This document shows, piece after piece, positions 4,336-5,692 of a DNA stretch of 5,692 nucleotides. The stretch spans positions 1-5,692 of the forward strand of contig CAMBRH010000232.1 of NCBI GenBank assembly GCA_945870115.1, read 5' to 3'. The notes below the pieces were generated by a model. That model was not told the DNA's origin. It was given only the letters and a program-made list of their open reading frames with translations, and made no database searches. The stretch is from Chitinophaga pinensis. Its GTDB lineage: Bacteria; Bacteroidota; Bacteroidia; Flavobacteriales_D; Crocinitomicaceae. Each line of letters opens with the position of its first letter. Within the stretch, counting starts at the first letter, position 1. A program made the position numbers and the translations under genes.

Positions 4336-5692
4336 TCAGTAAGCCTTAGCCAATACAACTCTCTTAGATGACGGTAAACCTGTCACCATACATTTTCCAG
4401 CTTCTTCTTTTGCATCTAAAGGAATGCAACGAATGGTTGCTTTAGTTTCTTCTTTGATTTTTGCTTCTGTTTCAGCTGTTCCATCCCAATGAACCATAAA
4501 AAATCCACCTACAGTTTCAATTTTCTCTTTAAATTCTTCATAAGAATCAACATAATGAATGTTTTCAGCTTTGAATTTTAAAGCTCTGTTATATAAATTA
4601 TCTTGAATTTCATTTAATAAATTTTCAATAAATAAATCTAAGCCATCAAGCGAAATAGTCATTTTTTCTTTCGTATCTCTTCTAGCTAATTCAATTTTAT
4701 TTTCAGCCAAATCTCTTGGTCCGATTGCCAAACGAACTGGAACACCTTTCACCTCATATTCAGCGAATTTCCATCCTGGACGGCGGTTATCATCGTCATC
4801 AAATTTCACGCTAATTCCTTTTGAAAGCAAAGCTTTTTTAATTTCTACTGCTTTTTCAGAAACCAAGGTTAATTCTTCTTCATTTTTATAAATCGGAACT
4901 ATAACAACTTGAATTGGGGCTAATTTTGGAGGCAAAACCAATCCTTCATCATCTGAATGTGTCATAATCAAAGCTCCCATTAAACGTGTAGAAACTCCCC
5001 AAGAAGTTGCCCAAACGTGATCTAATTTCCCTTCCTTGTCCGCAAATTTAACATCAAATGCTTTAGCGAAATTTTGCCCTAAAAAATGAGAAGTTCCTGC
5101 TTGTAGTGCTTTTCCATCTTGCATCATTGCTTCAATACAATATGTTTCATCAGCTCCCGCAAAACGTTCACTTTCAGTTTTTAATCCTTTAATTACCGGC
5201 ATTGCCATGTAATTTTCAGAAAATTCTGTGTAAACATCCAACATTTGTTCTGTTTCTTGAATTGCTTCTGTTTTTGTGGCGTGTGCTGTGTGACCTTCTT
5301 GCCATAAAAACTCAGTCGTTCTTAAAAATAAACGTGTTTTCATTTCCCAACGAACAACATTTGCCCATTGATTAATTAAGATAGGTAAATCACGGTAAGA
5401 TTGAATCCAACCTTTATATGTATTCCAAATAATTGCTTCACTTGTTGGACGGACAATCAATTCTTCTTCCAATTTTGAATCTGGATCGACGATTAATTTT
5501 CCTTTATTATTTGGATCTGCTTTTAAACGATAGTGAGTAACTACTGCACATTCTTTCGCAAAACCTTCTGCATTTTTTTCTTCCGCTTCGAAAAGACTCT
5601 TTGGAATGAAAATTGGAAAATACGCATTAGAGTGACCTGTTTCTTTGAATTTAGAATCTAAAATGTCACGCATTTTTTCCCAAATAGCAAAT
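4336..5692 (-). CDS. proS: Prolyl-tRNA synthetase, archaeal/eukaryotic-like type, 5' end cut by window edge
   Basis: This class II synthetase joins proline to tRNA-Pro with ATP in the cytoplasm. The frame is open to the window edge; the codons before the internal ATG at 5673 read FAIWEK, which fits the family, so that ATG is not the start and about 40 N-terminal residues are missing. Counting that Met as 1, the proline-site loop RPTSE is at 75-79, motif 2 RTTEFLWQEGHTAH at 118-131, GTSHFLGQNF at 193-202 and motif 3 WGVSTRLMGALIM at 225-237. The anticodon-binding domain follows at about 253-350. There is no editing insertion between motifs 2 and 3, as expected for this type. A C-terminal domain ends in AKAY, the conserved terminal Tyr. 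Only two cysteines (416 and 428) remain where zinc-binding relatives have four, so zinc binding is doubtful. A clear terminator follows the TGA stop. Confidence 0.96.
   Translation of the reverse strand, partial: FAIWEKMRDILDSKFKETGHSNAYFPIFIPKSLFEAEEKNAEGFAKECAVVTHYRLKADPNNKGKLIVDPDSKLEEELIVRPTSEAIIWNTYKGWIQSYRDLPILINQWANVVRWEMKTRLFLRTTEFLWQEGHTAHATKTEAIQETEQMLDVYTEFSENYMAMPVIKGLKTESERFAGADETYCIEAMMQDGKALQAGTSHFLGQNFAKAFDVKFADKEGKLDHVWATSWGVSTRLMGALIMTHSDDEGLVLPPKLAPIQVVIVPIYKNEEELTLVSEKAVEIKKALLSKGISVKFDDDDNRRPGWKFAEYEVKGVPVRLAIGPRDLAENKIELARRDTKEKMTISLDGLDLFIENLLNEIQDNLYNRALKFKAENIHYVDSYEEFKEKIETVGGFFMVHWDGTAETEAKIKEETKATIRCIPLDAKEEAGKCMVTGLPSSKRVVLAKAY

Noticed and set aside
4336..5673. 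Treating the ATG at 5673 as the proS start
   Set aside because: The codons upstream to the window edge stay open and read FAIWEK, which matches the family. The gene simply continues beyond the window.
1..5692. Mobile element, CRISPR array, defence island or biosynthetic cluster
   Set aside because: I saw no transposase or integrase, no regularly spaced repeats, no att-like duplication of the tRNA-Glu 3' end and no defence-type proteins. The genes are core functions with uniform composition.

Overview
The window reads as chromosomal core DNA of a low-GC member of the Bacteroidota, most likely a flavobacterium (family Flavobacteriaceae). Three things point there: strongly AT-rich intergenic DNA without Shine-Dalgarno sites before the main genes; several matches to the Bacteroidota promoter pattern (TTG, about 19 bases, TAnnTTTG); and protein sequences that resemble flavobacterial FabG, ribosomal protein S20 and the archaeal/eukaryotic-type prolyl-tRNA synthetase. 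Every confidently called gene lies on the minus strand, so the order of transcription runs from the right end of the window to the left.

From right to left: proS (5' end cut by the window edge) ends at 4336 and is followed by a good intrinsic terminator (4262-4294). Next is a 230-residue cytoplasmic protein I do not recognise (3516-4208). A near-consensus promoter (3447-3477) then drives tRNA-Glu(UUC) (3311-3382). A perfect 13-bp hairpin (3275-3307) separates the tRNA from rpsT (2987-3238), which ends at a strong terminator (2938-2963). A secreted, beta-rich outer-membrane protein of putative-porin type (1070-2839, GTG start) follows. After a 374-base gap comes fabG (1-695, 3' end cut by the window edge) with its own promoter (732-762).

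The genes serve separate core tasks: charging tRNA-Pro (ProS), tRNA-Glu supply and ribosome assembly (S20), fatty-acid elongation (FabG), and an outer-membrane channel or related barrel. The tRNA-Glu and rpsT pair probably shares one promoter, which would couple two parts of the translation machinery.

No mobile element, CRISPR array, defence system or biosynthetic cluster is visible. The least explained part is the gap at 696-1069. On the plus strand, opposite to all genes, it carries a near-consensus promoter (821-850), a short GGTTA repeat and a convincing intrinsic terminator (889-925). Together these outline an orphan transcript of about 70 nt. The same gap holds a second, 59-nt imperfect hairpin (960-1018) whose base pairing fits an RNA made from the minus strand better.
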